From positions 1 through 64,000 of the forward strand of contig NZ_FOQH01000007.1 in assembly GCF_900113695.1 (NCBI RefSeq): a stretch of 64,000 bases of DNA. Reading direction: 5' to 3'. The position numbers were made by a program, and so were the translations under genes. Shown here in pieces: positions 1 to 11,440 of this stretch. Every line of letters begins with the position of its first letter. Within the stretch, counting starts at the first letter, position 1. Source of the DNA: Albimonas pacifica (GTDB lineage: Bacteria; Pseudomonadota; Alphaproteobacteria; Rhodobacterales; Rhodobacteraceae). The notes under the pieces are model-generated. The model saw nothing but the letters and a program-made list of their open reading frames with translations. It was not told the origin of the DNA and did no database searches.

Positions 1-37
1 AGCGTTCGTTCTGAGCCAGGATCAAACTCTCAGGTTG
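1..37 (-). rRNA. rrs: 16S ribosomal RNA, 5' end only (runs off left edge)
   Basis: Read on the minus strand, these bases give CAACCTGAGAG followed by TTTGATCCTGGCTCAG, the universally conserved 16S rRNA start (the 27F primer region), and then AACGAACGCT, the usual continuation in alphaproteobacteria. Only about 37 nt of the gene are present; the rest lies to the left of the window. The exact mature 5' end is set by analogy with other Rhodobacterales and could be off by a few bases. Confidence 0.97.
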
Positions 38-262
38 AAACCGAGCCGAAGCTCAGTCCATCTGACGTCTTGGACCTGCATGTCATTACTTACTGGCGAC
101 CAATCCCCAACGCCGAAGCGTCGAAGTTGGCCACGTAGTACCTGCTTCATCGTCCACCAGGAGCGTACCCCCGGCTTCCTCAGCAGGCGACATGCAGACC
201 TCAAACCGTCAGGAATATCCCAACAACCCGAACCGTCCGCACGTCCCTTCCAGAACCCGCAA

Positions 263-273
263 TGTCAAAGAGC
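263..273 (-). promoter_or_regulatory. boxA antitermination motif of the rRNA leader
   Basis: The minus strand reads GCTCTTTGACA, close to the boxA consensus (TGCTCTTTAACA) that loads the Nus antitermination factors on rRNA transcripts. It lies about 225 nt before the 16S 5' end and about 100 nt after the promoter, where a leader boxA is expected. Confidence 0.7.
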
Positions 274-372
274 CCGGCGACAACCCATCCCCCCGTTCCT
301 TTCGGAACGTCCAGGACGCTCGCGGCTGCCGCTGAACCGTCCGAGAAGCGCAGCCCCTCGTCGGTGAGCGGG

Positions 373-401
373 TATCTAGGGGGTTTCGGAGAGGGCGTCA
401 A
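373..401 (-). promoter_or_regulatory. sigma-70 type rRNA operon promoter
   Basis: On the minus strand a -35 element TTGACG (401 to 396) is separated by exactly 17 nt from a -10 element TAGATA (378 to 373). Both elements and the spacing fit a strong housekeeping promoter, and it points at the 16S gene. A second TTGACG near 468-463 has no good -10 partner and may be an upstream weaker promoter. Confidence 0.8.
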
Positions 402-691
402 CAGCCCCTCGTCAGAAAAGTGTCACGGCCGCCCGTTTCACGCCAAGATGCTGCGTGCGTTGCGTCAATCGCTTCGGCGCCTGCTCAGGAGCCCCCCGAA
501 TCCGGGCGTGAACGGCGGTTTTCGAAGCCCTGAAAGGCGAATCCGGGCCTCCAGGCGACGTAAAATCCCGAATATGACGTGGCGGCGCCTCCGCTTGAGG
601 CGCCCGGACGGGCCCTGAAGGCCCGATTCCGCCCCATTCTGACGTTGCGTCGCGACAAAGGTGACGTGGCGGACCCCGCCGAATCCGGTCC

Positions 692-739
692 GGAAACGAG
701 TCGGGGGCGAGTCGGTCGCCCGACTCGCCCCCGGTTTCC
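692..739 (-). terminator. clpB stem-loop terminator
   Basis: A 14-bp perfect stem (702-715 with 720-733) is capped, on the minus strand, by a GCGA tetraloop. It is extended by a second pairing of GGAAAC (692-697) with GTTTCC (734-739) across a 4-nt bulge. It begins 17 nt past the clpB stop. There is no U-tract, so it may act as a processing or stability hairpin, or terminate with help. Confidence 0.65.
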
Positions 740-755
740 GCCGCCCGAGGCGCGA

Positions 756-3362
<2,607 letters not shown>

Positions 3363-3470
3363 GCTCGCTCTCCTTTCAGCGCCGCGTCAGGGCGCCCTCG
3401 GAGAGGCCCGCCCGGCCCGGCCTGTGATATGGATCGGACCGCCCGCAAGGCACGCCCCGATTTCGGTTTC

Positions 3471-3500
3471 GATATGGGCGGCGCCGGGGGGCCTCACAAG
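3471..3500 (-). promoter_or_regulatory. Candidate sigma-32 (RpoH) promoter of clpB
   Basis: The minus strand reads CTTG (3500 to 3497), then 18 nt, then CCCATAT (3478 to 3472). This matches the alphaproteobacterial RpoH consensus CTTG-N17/18-CYTATNT at all but one position. It lies 110-140 bp before the clpB start, and clpB is a classic RpoH target. Confidence 0.6.
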
Positions 3501-3578
3501 ACCTTGAGCTTGCGGTTTCGCGCCGGCGCGCGTATCGCCGGGGAACCCCGTCAGACCGATGATCCAAGGAGCCGCGCC

Positions 3579-4310
3579 ATGTCCGTCGCCCCCTTCCCCG
3601 CGCGCAAACCCGCGACCGGCGCGGACCCGCGCGACCGCCTGATCGTAGCGCTCGACGTGTCCGACGGGGCGACCGCCATGCAGCTCGCCGAGCGGCTGGG
3701 CGAGAACGTGACCTTCTACAAGATCGGGCTGGGAATGCTGACCACCGGCGGGCTGGCGGCGGCGATGGAGCTCAAGGACCAGGGCAAGCGCGTGTTCCTG
3801 GACATGAAGCTCTTCGACATCCCCGCCACGATCGAGCACGCGGTGAGGCGGCTGGCGGCCTTCGACCTCGATTTCCTGACCGTGCATGGCGACCCCAGCG
3901 TGGTGAAGGCCGCCGCCGCCGGCGCCGCGGGCACGGGGATGAAGATCCTGGGCGTCACGGTGCTGACCTCGTCCGACCGCGGCGACCTCGACGCGGCGCT
4001 GATCCGGGCGGGCGACGTCTCCGAGCTGGTGGCCGAGCGCGCGGCCCGGGCCTGGGAGGCGGGGGCCGACGGGGTCATCGCCTCGGCCCAGGAGGCGGCG
4101 GCGCTGCGGGCCCTGCCCGAGAGCATGGGAAAACTGATCGTGACGCCGGGAATCCGGCCGGCGGGGGCGTCGGTCGACGACCAGAAGCGGATCTCGACGC
4201 CGGGCGCGGCGGTCGGCGCGGGGGCGGATCATATCGTCGTCGGCCGGCCCGTGTGGCAGGCGAGCGACCCGGCCGCGGCCGCGCGCGCCATCCAGGCGGA
4301 ACTGCCCTGA
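3579..4310 (+). CDS. pyrF: Orotidine 5'-phosphate decarboxylase
   Basis: This enzyme decarboxylates OMP to UMP, the last step of de novo pyrimidine synthesis. The 243-residue product has the family start pattern LIVALDVSD near residue 22 and the catalytic DMKLFDIPATIEHAV segment near residue 75, with the Lys and Asp of the active-site D-K-D tetrad. TPGIRP and GADHIVVGRP near the C-terminus are the phosphate-binding loops. I chose the ATG at 3579, preceded by AAGGAG. The frame stays open far upstream, but that part is antisense to clpB and not credible. The gene is divergent from clpB and convergent with thyX. Confidence 0.95.
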   Translation: MSVAPFPARKPATGADPRDRLIVALDVSDGATAMQLAERLGENVTFYKIGLGMLTTGGLAAAMELKDQGKRVFLDMKLFDIPATIEHAVRRLAAFDLDFLTVHGDPSVVKAAAAGAAGTGMKILGVTVLTSSDRGDLDAALIRAGDVSELVAERAARAWEAGADGVIASAQEAAALRALPESMGKLIVTPGIRPAGASVDDQKRISTPGAAVGAGADHIVVGRPVWQASDPAAAARAIQAELP

Positions 4311-4395
4311 GGCGAGCGGAGCCTCGCGAGACGGGGCTCGCTCGGGGCTGCGCTTCGCGCGGAAGGCCGCTCCGGACTCACCAGGGAACAAGGCC

Positions 4396-4558
4396 GCGCC
4401 TGTTCCCCGGATCCGTCCATCGCTGAAGATGCCTGAGCGACTCGGCCGGAGGGGTCAAGGACAAGCCGCGCTTTGCGCGGTCGCTTCGCGATCCTTGACC
4501 CCTCCGGCCGAGTCGCTCTGATCGGCATCAGCGATGGACGGCTCCGGGGAACAGGCGC
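4396..4558. repeat. Long near-perfect inverted repeat between convergent pyrF and thyX
   Basis: Arms of about 66 nt (4396-4461 and 4492-4558) are complementary apart from a few mismatches and a small indel. The innermost 27 bp are perfect. The 30-nt loop contains its own CCGCGC-TTT-GCGCGG hairpin (4466-4480). Because pyrF and thyX converge here, the element could be a bidirectional terminator. Its length is more like a dispersed palindromic repeat or MITE remnant. Confidence 0.8.
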
Positions 4559-4590
4559 TCCGCGGGCGTGGTCGGCGTCGCGCCGGGCGC

Positions 4591-5523
4591 TCAGCCGGCC
4601 AGGGCGGCCTGGAATTCGCGCCATTCGCCCGCAGACATGCCGCTGTTCTCCTGGGTGACCGTCTCTCCGGCCAGCATCCGGCGCAGGCAGGACATCGCCG
4701 AGGAGGAGAACTGCACGGCCCCGAGGCGGTATTCCTCGAAGGCCTCGTAGGCCGCGGGGACCCAGGCCTTGGCGATCTCGCACATCGCGTCCGCGTAGAC
4801 GCGGATCTCGTACTGCGCGTGCGGGTCGGCGCGCAGGCGCAGGAAGTGGAAGAGGTTGTGCAGGTCGATCTTCCAGTACCACTGCGTGTAGACGTTCGAG
4901 GTCAGGTTCATCCGCGCGAGCTCGCGCGCGAGGCCGGCGCGGCCCTCGTCCGCCGGCGCGCCGTCCGGCCCCTCGTTCAGCATCCACTGGTAGTTGTCGT
5001 AGCCGCGGGTCGAATCCTCGCGCAGCAGGCGCAGCACCGTCTCAGCCTCCTCCCCCTGCAGGACCGAGCCGCGGCCCTGGCGGTTGGACCGGCTCTGGGC
5101 GGCGAGCTGCTCGGGCTGGGGGATGTAGAACTCCCGGTCCAGGATCGAGTAGCGGGCGGAGTATTCGTTCACGTTCGCGGTGCGGTGACGGATCCACTGG
5201 CGGGCCACGAAGATCGGCAGCTTCACGTGCAGCTTGATCTCGCACATCTCGAACGGCGTGGAGTGCCAGTGGCGCATCAGGTAGCGGATCAGCCCGCGGT
5301 CGTCGCGCGCCTTGCGGGTGCCGGCGCCGTAGCTGACGCGCGCCGCCTGGACGATGGCCGCGTCGTCGCCCATGTAGTCGACCACCCGCACGAAGCCGTG
5401 GTCCAGCACCGGGATCGCGGAATAGAGCAGCGCCTCGATCCCCTCGGACACCGGGCGCAGCGTCGGGCGGGTTTCGGCCCGCGCGGCGTCGATTTCGGCC
5501 TGTTGTTCCGGGCTGAGCGTCAT
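4591..5523 (-). CDS. thyX: Flavin-dependent thymidylate synthase
   Basis: ThyX methylates dUMP to dTMP using methylene-tetrahydrofolate and NAD(P)H through FAD. The 310-residue product carries the diagnostic ThyX motif in the form [14 protein letters not shown] at about residues 108-121. The flanking segments HWHSTPFEM and [18 protein letters not shown] also belong to the family. The ATG at 5523 gives the family N-terminus. A second in-frame ATG at 5541 would add six residues. The protein runs convergently towards pyrF across a long inverted repeat. Confidence 0.95.
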   Translation of the reverse strand: MTLSPEQQAEIDAARAETRPTLRPVSEGIEALLYSAIPVLDHGFVRVVDYMGDDAAIVQAARVSYGAGTRKARDDRGLIRYLMRHWHSTPFEMCEIKLHVKLPIFVARQWIRHRTANVNEYSARYSILDREFYIPQPEQLAAQSRSNRQGRGSVLQGEEAETVLRLLREDSTRGYDNYQWMLNEGPDGAPADEGRAGLARELARMNLTSNVYTQWYWKIDLHNLFHFLRLRADPHAQYEIRVYADAMCEIAKAWVPAAYEAFEEYRLGAVQFSSSAMSCLRRMLAGETVTQENSGMSAGEWREFQAALAG

Positions 5524-5613
5524 AAGTTGTCCCCGAGGCATAACGAGCGGCGCTCGGCGCGAGCCGAGTCGCAACCATCCATATCTGGTGCCCAAGACAG
5601 AAGGAACCCCCAG

Positions 5614-6042
5614 ATGCAGATCAAATACCTCCACACCATGGTCCGCGTTAAGGATATAGAAGCCTCGAAGGCGTTCTACTGCGACCTGCTGGGCCTGACG
5701 GAGGTGCGCCGCATCGACAACGAGGCCGGCAAGTTCACCCTCGTGTTCCTGGCCGCCCCGGGGCAGGAGGACGTCGCGGTCGAACTGACCTACAACTGGG
5801 GATCGGACGAGGATTACGGCTCCGGCCGCAACTTCGGCCACCTCGCCTACGAGGTCGAGGACATCTACGCCATGTGCGAGAAACTGCAGGCCGCCGGCGT
5901 GACCATCAACCGCCCCCCGCGCGAGGGTCGGATGGCCTTCGTCAAAAGCCCCGACGGCGTCTCCATCGAGCTGCTGCAGATGGGCGACGCCAAGCCGGTC
6001 CAGGAGCCCTGGGCCAGCATGGAGAACACCGGAACCTGGTGA
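5614..6042 (+). CDS. Lactoylglutathione lyase (glyoxalase I) family VOC protein
   Basis: This 142-residue single-domain vicinal oxygen chelate protein is closest to glyoxalase I, which isomerises the methylglyoxal-glutathione hemithioacetal to S-lactoylglutathione. Two beta-alpha-beta-beta-beta repeats are visible. The likely metal ligands are the His of KYLHTMVRV, the Glu of VAVELTYN, the His of FGHLAYEV and the Glu of VSIELLQ. The start at 5614 follows AAGGA. It is divergent from thyX. Family membership is secure, but glyoxalase activity itself is inferred. Confidence 0.85.
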   Translation: MQIKYLHTMVRVKDIEASKAFYCDLLGLTEVRRIDNEAGKFTLVFLAAPGQEDVAVELTYNWGSDEDYGSGRNFGHLAYEVEDIYAMCEKLQAAGVTINRPPREGRMAFVKSPDGVSIELLQMGDAKPVQEPWASMENTGTW

Positions 6043-6049
6043 CCTGCCG

Positions 6050-6868
6050 ATGACATGCGCGCCCCTTCGCCTCGCCGCCCTCCGCCCCGTCGCCAGACGG
6101 GGGACGCCGCTCGGCCGCGGACCCGGGCGGGCGAGGCGAAGAAGGGGCGCCGCGGCGCTCGCGGCGCTCGCCGCGGGCGCCTGGATGTTCGGGGCGGGGC
6201 CGGCCTCGGCCGCGTGCGCGCTGGGGCTGGCGCTGGCGCTGGACGTCTCCTCCTCGGTGGACGAGGGGGAATATGCGCTGCAGTCCCAGGGCCTCGCCGA
6301 CGCGCTGGAGGATCCGGACGTCAAGGAGGCGCTGCTCGACCCCGGCACGGGGGAGGTGCGGATCGCCGTCTACGAATGGTCCGGGCGCTGGCAGCACGCG
6401 CTGGTCGCCGACTGGCGGCCGATGACCAGCCCGCAGGCCATCGACGCGCTGGCGGCCCGGGTGCGGACCGCGGCGCGCAGCCACTCCGACTATCCCACCG
6501 CGCTCGGCCACGCGATCGGCTTCGCCGCCCGCCTGCTGGAGGACGTGCGGGATTGCGAGCGGCGGGTGCTCGACGTCTCCGGCGACGGCGCCAACAACGA
6601 CGGCTACGAGCCGACGACCGCCTATTCCAGCTTCCCGATGGACGACGTGACGGTGAACGCGCTGGTCGTCGGCGGCGTCGCCCGCCCGCAGCTGGTGCGC
6701 TATTTCGAGACGATGGTGATCCGCGGCGTCGGCGCCTTCACCGAGGTCGCCGAGGACTACGGCGACTACGCCCGCGCCATGAAGCGCAAGCTGCTGCGCG
6801 AGATCCGCCCCCCCATGGCGATCGGCGCGCTGGAAGCCCCGACGCCCGAGATGCAACCGCCCGGCTGA
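6050..6868 (+). CDS. DUF1194 von Willebrand A domain protein, exported
   Basis: This 272-residue protein begins with an Arg-rich N-region and a hydrophobic stretch ending ASA-A near residue 54, a plausible signal peptide. A VWA-like domain follows. Its first strand [16 protein letters not shown] contains a DxSxS metal-ion adhesion site near residue 64. [11 protein letters not shown] is the second loop of the site, and the segment [10 protein letters not shown] is typical of DUF1194. The family is common in alphaproteobacteria and has no established function. Periplasmic protein-protein interaction is the usual inference for VWA domains. The gene starts 8 nt after the upstream stop. Confidence 0.8.
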   Translation: MTCAPLRLAALRPVARRGTPLGRGPGRARRRRGAAALAALAAGAWMFGAGPASAACALGLALALDVSSSVDEGEYALQSQGLADALEDPDVKEALLDPGTGEVRIAVYEWSGRWQHALVADWRPMTSPQAIDALAARVRTAARSHSDYPTALGHAIGFAARLLEDVRDCERRVLDVSGDGANNDGYEPTTAYSSFPMDDVTVNALVVGGVARPQLVRYFETMVIRGVGAFTEVAEDYGDYARAMKRKLLREIRPPMAIGALEAPTPEMQPPG

Positions 6869-6897
6869 GGCGGAACAAGAGACCCGAGGGAGAGCCC

Positions 6898-7749
6898 ATG
6901 CAGGACGCGCCCCCCGCGCCCGACGCCCCGCCGCGGACCGGCGAGTCCTTTCATCTCCACGGACTGCACGTGGACCTGCACGGCCCGCGGGAGGAGACGC
7001 AGGCGCCGCCCCTCCTCCTGATCCACGGCTTCATGGCGAGCCGCGCCCAGTGGCATGGCAACGTCGAGCGCCTCTCGCGCCGGCGCCGGGTGGCGGTGGT
7101 GGAGCTGCTGGGCCACGGCCGCGCCCACGCCCCCGCCGACCCCGAGGCCTATACGATCCCGCGCTACGTCGAGACGCTGGAGGCGCTGCGCGAACGGCTG
7201 GGCGTGCGCCGCTGGCATGTCTGCGGGCAGAGCCTGGGGGCCGGGATCTCGGTCGCCTACGTGCTGGCGAAGCCCGGGGCGGCGATCGCGCAGGCCTTCA
7301 CCAACTCCGGCGCGGTGATGACCCGCCCCGACGACGCGGCGAAGGTGCGGGAGCGGCGCGCGACCGCCGCCCAGATCCGCGCCGGCGGCCGCGCGAAGCT
7401 GCCGGAGGCGCGCGTCCATCCCGCCCGGGCCACCCGCTACCCGCCCGAGACCAAGGCCCGGCTGATGGCCGACGCCGCGCTGCTGGACCCCGAGGCGATG
7501 GCCCGCGCCATGGAGATCACCGTGGCCGGAACCGCCGCCATGCACCGGCTGCACGAGCTGCGCCTGCCCACGCTGCTGATCAACGGCCGCTGGGAGAAGC
7601 GCTTCCAGGCCCACCTGCCCGCGCTCCGCGCCGGCATCCCGCACCTGGAGGTGGTGGACCTGGAGGGCGGCCACTCGATCAACGCCGAGCAGCCGGAGGG
7701 GTTCGACAACGCCCTCGAGGCGTTCCTCGACCGTCACCCGGGGCCCTGA
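6898..7749 (+). CDS. Alpha/beta hydrolase
   Basis: This 283-residue protein has a classic alpha/beta hydrolase fold. LLLIHGFMAS is the oxyanion-hole HG loop, GQSLGAG carries the nucleophile serine near residue 111, and GGHSIN near residue 258 supplies the catalytic His. There is no signal peptide, so it is cytosolic. The substrate cannot be told from sequence. The start ATG at 6898 follows GAGGGAGAG. Its stop overlaps the start of the next small gene (ATGA), so the two are probably translationally coupled. Confidence 0.85.
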   Translation: MQDAPPAPDAPPRTGESFHLHGLHVDLHGPREETQAPPLLLIHGFMASRAQWHGNVERLSRRRRVAVVELLGHGRAHAPADPEAYTIPRYVETLEALRERLGVRRWHVCGQSLGAGISVAYVLAKPGAAIAQAFTNSGAVMTRPDDAAKVRERRATAAQIRAGGRAKLPEARVHPARATRYPPETKARLMADAALLDPEAMARAMEITVAGTAAMHRLHELRLPTLLINGRWEKRFQAHLPALRAGIPHLEVVDLEGGHSINAEQPEGFDNALEAFLDRHPGP

Positions 7750-7985
7750 TGCGGCTCGGCGACGACGACCTCGCCCGCCTGCGCGCGGCCCTGGCCGGCC
7801 GGCCGCCCGGAGAGTTCCACCTGCCCGAGATCTGGGGCGAGGACTGGGGCCGGCTGTGGATCGGGGAGCGGGTGCAGGCGGGCCACGCCTTCCTCGACGC
7901 GGTGCGCGCCGGGCGGCTGGCGGGGGTCGAGGACACGGGGCGCAAGGCCGGGGGCGGGCGGGTCTACGCCTGGCGGGGCGGGTAG
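7749..7985 (+). CDS. Small DUF1413-like protein
   Basis: This 78-residue acidic-aromatic protein overlaps the upstream hydrolase stop by the ATGA arrangement. The pattern F-LPEIWGEDW-L-GERVQAGHAFL-AVRAG-L-GVE and a terminal VYAW resembles the DUF1413 family as I remember it (a W-x-x-L motif followed by an LG-x-x-F helix). I have not been able to check this. No function is known. Coupling to the hydrolase suggests co-expression only. Confidence 0.6.
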   Translation: MRLGDDDLARLRAALAGRPPGEFHLPEIWGEDWGRLWIGERVQAGHAFLDAVRAGRLAGVEDTGRKAGGGRVYAWRGG

Positions 7986-8025
7986 CGCCCCCCTCCCGCG
8001 GCGCGCGGCCGGCCGGCGGCGGGAG

Positions 8026-8046
8026 GCCCCGGGTCGAGCCCGGGGC
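8026..8046. repeat. Short GC palindrome GCCCCGGG-N5-CCCGGGGC, copy 1
   Basis: Two 8-nt arms pair perfectly around TCGAG. The same arms recur around CCTGA at 55627-55647. It lies in the 240-bp gap before parE, which otherwise shows no clear promoter. Such palindromes are probably a dispersed intergenic repeat of this genome. Confidence 0.6.
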
Positions 8047-8225
8047 GCCTGCGGGGCCGGCCGGGCCGCCGGAAAGACCCGTCGTCGCGCCGGCCCCATA
8101 TCTCGCGGTTTTTGCGCTGCACCCGTCCAGATGCGGGCCATGCCGCCACGCCGCCCATTGAATTCCCGCCCCGGCGCGCGCGATACTGCGCGCTCAACGA
8201 ACACGAACCGAGCAGGACCCCCGCC

Positions 8226-10256
8226 ATGGCCGAGCCCGCGCGCAAGACCGCCGGCAAGACTGCGGGCGAAGATCTCTTCGCCTCCAACGACGCCGCCGAG
8301 TCCTACGACGCCTCCTCGATCGAGGTGCTCGAGGGGCTGGAGCCGGTCCGCAAGCGCCCCGGCATGTATGTGGGCGGCACCGACGAGCGCGCGCTGCACC
8401 ACCTGGTCGCCGAGGTGCTGGACAACTCGATGGACGAGGCGGTGGCCGGCCACGCCTCCCGGATCGAGATGGAGCTCGCCGCCGACGGGACCTGCACCAT
8501 CCGCGACAACGGCCGCGGCATCCCCGTTGACCCCCACCCCCGCTTCCCCGACAAGTCGGCGCTGGAGGTGATCCTGTGCACGCTCCACGCCGGCGGCAAG
8601 TTCGGCGGCAAGGCCTACCAGACCTCGGGCGGTCTGCACGGGGTGGGCATCTCGGTGGTGAACGCGCTGTCGGACGCGGTGACGGTCGAGGTGGCGCGCA
8701 ACAAGATCCTGTGGCGGCAGTCCTTCTCGAAGGGCAAGCCGCTGGGCCCGGTGGAGCAGGCCGGCCAGGCCCCCAACCGCCGCGGCACCACCGTCAGCTT
8801 CCACCCGGACCCCGAGATCTTCGGCCCCCGCGCCATGCTGAAACCGGCGCGGCTGATGAAGATGGCGCGCTCGAAGGCCTATCTGTTCTCCGGCGTCGAG
8901 ATCCGCTGGAAATGCGATCCCGCCCTGCTGAAGGACGGCGACGACACGCCGGCGGAGGCCACGTTCCACTTCCCCGGCGGCCTCGCCGACTACCTCGCCG
9001 AAAGCCTCGCGGGCGCGCCCTGCTGCGCCGACCAGCCTTTCGCGGGCAAGGTGGATTTCGTCGAGAAATACGGCGCGGACACCGCCGGCTCCGTCGAATG
9101 GGCGGTGAACTGGACGCCGGCGCGCGACGGCTTCGTCTCCTCCTACTGCAACACGGTCCCCACGCCCGAGGGCGGCACCCATGAGCAGGGCTTCTGGGCC
9201 GCCGTGCTCAAGGGCCTGCGCGCCTATGGCGAGCTCGCCTCGGTGAAGAAGGCCGCGATGCTGACGCGCGAGGACGTGCAGGGCGCCGCCTGCGCGATGA
9301 TCTCGATCTTCATCCGGGAACCCGAGTTCGTCGGCCAGACCAAGGACCGCCTCGCCACCACCGAAGCGGCCCGCCTCGCCGAGGGCGCCGTGCGCGACCG
9401 CTTCGACACCTGGCTCGCCGCCGACCCCAAGCGGGCCGGCGCGATCCTCGACTTCGCCCTGCTGCGCGCCGAGGAGCGCGTGCGCCGCCGGCAGGAGAAG
9501 GAGACGCAGCGCAAGACCGCCACCAAGAAGCTGCGCCTTCCGGGCAAGCTCGCGGACTGTTCCGACAGCGCGCGCAACAACTCCGAGATCTTCCTGGTGG
9601 AGGGCGACAGCGCGGGCGGCTCGGCCAAGCAGGCGCGCAACCGCAAGACCCAGGCCGTGCTGCCGCTGCGGGGCAAGATCCTCAACGTGGCCAACGCCTC
9701 CGTCGAGAAGCTGGCCCAGAACCAGGAGCTCCAGGACCTCTGCCAGGCGCTCGGCGTCAACCCGGGCTCGCGCTTCAACCTCGAGGATCTGCGCTACGAG
9801 CGGGTCATCATCATGACCGACGCCGACGTCGACGGCGCGCATATCGCGTCTCTGCTGATGACCTTCTTCTTCCGCCAGATGCGCCCGCTGGTCGATGCGG
9901 GCAGGCTGTTCCTGGCCGCGCCGCCCCTCTACCGGATGACGCAGGGTGGCCGCACCCTCTACGCCCGCGACGACGCCCACCGCGAGGAGCTGATCGAGAC
10001 GGTCTTCTCCAAGGGCCGCGGCAAGGTCGAGGTCGGCCGCTTCAAGGGCCTGGGCGAGATGATGCCGCGGCAGCTGAAGGAGACCACGATGGACCCGACC
10101 ACCCGGACCCTGATCCGGGTGACCATCGACGAGGACGAGCCCGGCGAGCAGGGCGAGACCTCGGCCCTGGTGGAACGCCTGATGGGCCGCAAGGCCGAGC
10201 TGCGCTTCCAGTTCATCCAGGAGAACGCCCGCTTCGCGGAAGACCTGGATGTCTGA
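8226..10256 (+). CDS. parE: DNA topoisomerase IV subunit B
   Basis: ParE is the ATPase subunit of topoisomerase IV, which unlinks daughter chromosomes. The 676-residue length fits alphaproteobacterial ParE better than GyrB. The GHKL ATPase motifs are EVLDNSMDEAV, DNGRGIPVD and GGLHGVGISVVNALS. The switch lysine lies in VGQTKDRL. The TOPRIM domain shows LVEGDSAGGSA and the DADVDGAH metal triad. The start at 8226 was chosen over upstream in-frame codons because it begins just before the conserved SYDASSIEVLEGLEPVRKRP region. It overlaps the next lipoprotein gene by 8 nt. Confidence 0.95.
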   Translation: MAEPARKTAGKTAGEDLFASNDAAESYDASSIEVLEGLEPVRKRPGMYVGGTDERALHHLVAEVLDNSMDEAVAGHASRIEMELAADGTCTIRDNGRGIPVDPHPRFPDKSALEVILCTLHAGGKFGGKAYQTSGGLHGVGISVVNALSDAVTVEVARNKILWRQSFSKGKPLGPVEQAGQAPNRRGTTVSFHPDPEIFGPRAMLKPARLMKMARSKAYLFSGVEIRWKCDPALLKDGDDTPAEATFHFPGGLADYLAESLAGAPCCADQPFAGKVDFVEKYGADTAGSVEWAVNWTPARDGFVSSYCNTVPTPEGGTHEQGFWAAVLKGLRAYGELASVKKAAMLTREDVQGAACAMISIFIREPEFVGQTKDRLATTEAARLAEGAVRDRFDTWLAADPKRAGAILDFALLRAEERVRRRQEKETQRKTATKKLRLPGKLADCSDSARNNSEIFLVEGDSAGGSAKQARNRKTQAVLPLRGKILNVANASVEKLAQNQELQDLCQALGVNPGSRFNLEDLRYERVIIMTDADVDGAHIASLLMTFFFRQMRPLVDAGRLFLAAPPLYRMTQGGRTLYARDDAHREELIETVFSKGRGKVEVGRFKGLGEMMPRQLKETTMDPTTRTLIRVTIDEDEPGEQGETSALVERLMGRKAELRFQFIQENARFAEDLDV

Positions 10257-10896
10257 TCCCCGCCCCGCCCCGCGCCGCCGGCGGCGCAGGCTGGCCGCCG
10301 CGCTGCTGGCGACGGCGGCGATGGGCGGGGCGACGGCGGCCTGCGACGGCGAATCGGGCGACGTCGCGGTGTTCGGCATCGAGCTGAGCCCGGAATACGA
10401 CCCCTCGCTGCTCCGCCCCGGGCGGGTGGCGGTCGAGGCGCACAACGCGCCCCTGCCCGAAATGACCCCCGCCGAGGTGGCGGGCCTGTTCCGCCTCCCC
10501 GAGGGCCTGCCCGAGGCGCTGGACCTGCCGGCCGTCGCGCCCGGCGGCTGGGCGCGCTCGGAGCACGGGCGCCTGCTCCGGCTCGCGATCGTGTTCAACG
10601 CCGACCCGCCGCCCGAGGGGAACGCGCTCTGCGCCGCCGAGGCGCCGATCGCCGCGCCCCCGCCGCTCGACGACCGATACGAGGCGATGCTGGCCCTGTG
10701 CCTGCGCGACCAGGCGCTGGCCGAGGGGCGGATCCGCGCCCGTCGCTCGGGCGCGCTCGATGCGGAATGGGCGGCGCAGACCCTGGCCGAGCTGCTGGCC
10801 GCCGTGCTGCGCCCCGACGGCGCCGCGCCCGAGACGCCGGGCGGCGCATCCCCCCGGCCTCCGCAGGAAGGAGATCCCGACGATGCCCCGACGTGA
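10249..10896 (+). CDS. Putative lipoprotein, tandem paralogue A
   Basis: This 215-residue protein has an Arg-rich N-region, a hydrophobic helix and a lipobox-like TAAC near residue 31, so it is predicted to be a lipoprotein. I do not recognise the family. The segment VEAHNAPLPEMTPAEVAGLF followed by RLP aligns with LEVHGTPPDGASPAQVAAGM followed by TLP of the next gene. The following regions (a hydrophobic strand, a conserved Cys and an E-A-L/M-x-x-C helix) also correspond, so the two are diverged tandem duplicates. The start overlaps the parE stop. Confidence 0.7.
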   Translation: MSDPRPAPRRRRRRLAAALLATAAMGGATAACDGESGDVAVFGIELSPEYDPSLLRPGRVAVEAHNAPLPEMTPAEVAGLFRLPEGLPEALDLPAVAPGGWARSEHGRLLRLAIVFNADPPPEGNALCAAEAPIAAPPPLDDRYEAMLALCLRDQALAEGRIRARRSGALDAEWAAQTLAELLAAVLRPDGAAPETPGGASPRPPQEGDPDDAPT

Positions 10897-11440
10897 GGCC
10901 CGCACCCTGGCGCCCGTCGCCCTCGCCGCGCTGCTGGCCCTGGCCGGCTGCGCCGGACAGCCCGGCGCGGAGGGCTACACCTCGGTCACCACGCCGATGC
11001 ACGACACCGCCTACGACCCGCGGCAGATCTTCAACGGCGTGCCGATGCCGCTCGAGGTGCACGGGACCCCGCCGGACGGCGCCTCGCCCGCGCAGGTCGC
11101 CGCCGGCATGACCCTGCCCGCGCGCTTCGGCTCCAGCCCCTTCGAGCTGGGCGAGAACCTGCGCGAGGAGACGCGGGTGGTGATCGCCTTCGCCCCGGCC
11201 AACAGGCTCGACGGCTGCCGGGGCCCGGCCTCGACCGGGGCCGGGCGCGCCGACGGGGCGCTGGAGGCGCTGATCGCCTACTGCCGCGGCCGGCGCGAGC
11301 TGAGCTCGGTCCTGGTGCGCAGCACCGCCACCCGCGGACCCGGCGACGCCGGCTTCGCGAAGGCGATGAACCAGGCCTTCCTCACCCTGCTGCCCAACCG
11401 CGGCCCCGACGAGCAGGGCGAGCGCCGCCGCCGCCGCTGA
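10883..11440 (+). CDS. Putative lipoprotein, tandem paralogue B
   Basis: This 185-residue protein has a clean lipoprotein signal ending LALAGC (lipobox Cys near residue 21). The ATG at 10883 follows AGGAAGGAG, and the gene overlaps the end of paralogue A by 14 nt. The body shares the H-x-x-P-x5-P-A-x-V-A pattern and a later Cys-containing helix with the preceding protein. It has an odd very basic tail (ERRRRRR). Function is unknown; both are probably anchored in the cell envelope. Confidence 0.75.
   Translation: MPRREARTLAPVALAALLALAGCAGQPGAEGYTSVTTPMHDTAYDPRQIFNGVPMPLEVHGTPPDGASPAQVAAGMTLPARFGSSPFELGENLREETRVVIAFAPANRLDGCRGPASTGAGRADGALEALIAYCRGRRELSSVLVRSTATRGPGDAGFAKAMNQAFLTLLPNRGPDEQGERRRRR

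Larger units (their letters stand above)
38..691 (-). other. rRNA operon leader and promoter region
   Basis: No protein gene is supported between the 16S start and the clpB terminator. Read on the minus strand, this stretch holds a promoter (373-401), about 335 nt of leader, and a boxA antitermination motif (263-273). Open frames here have no start context or recognisable product. Bases 402-691 upstream of the promoter show no further feature I can defend. Confidence 0.7.
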
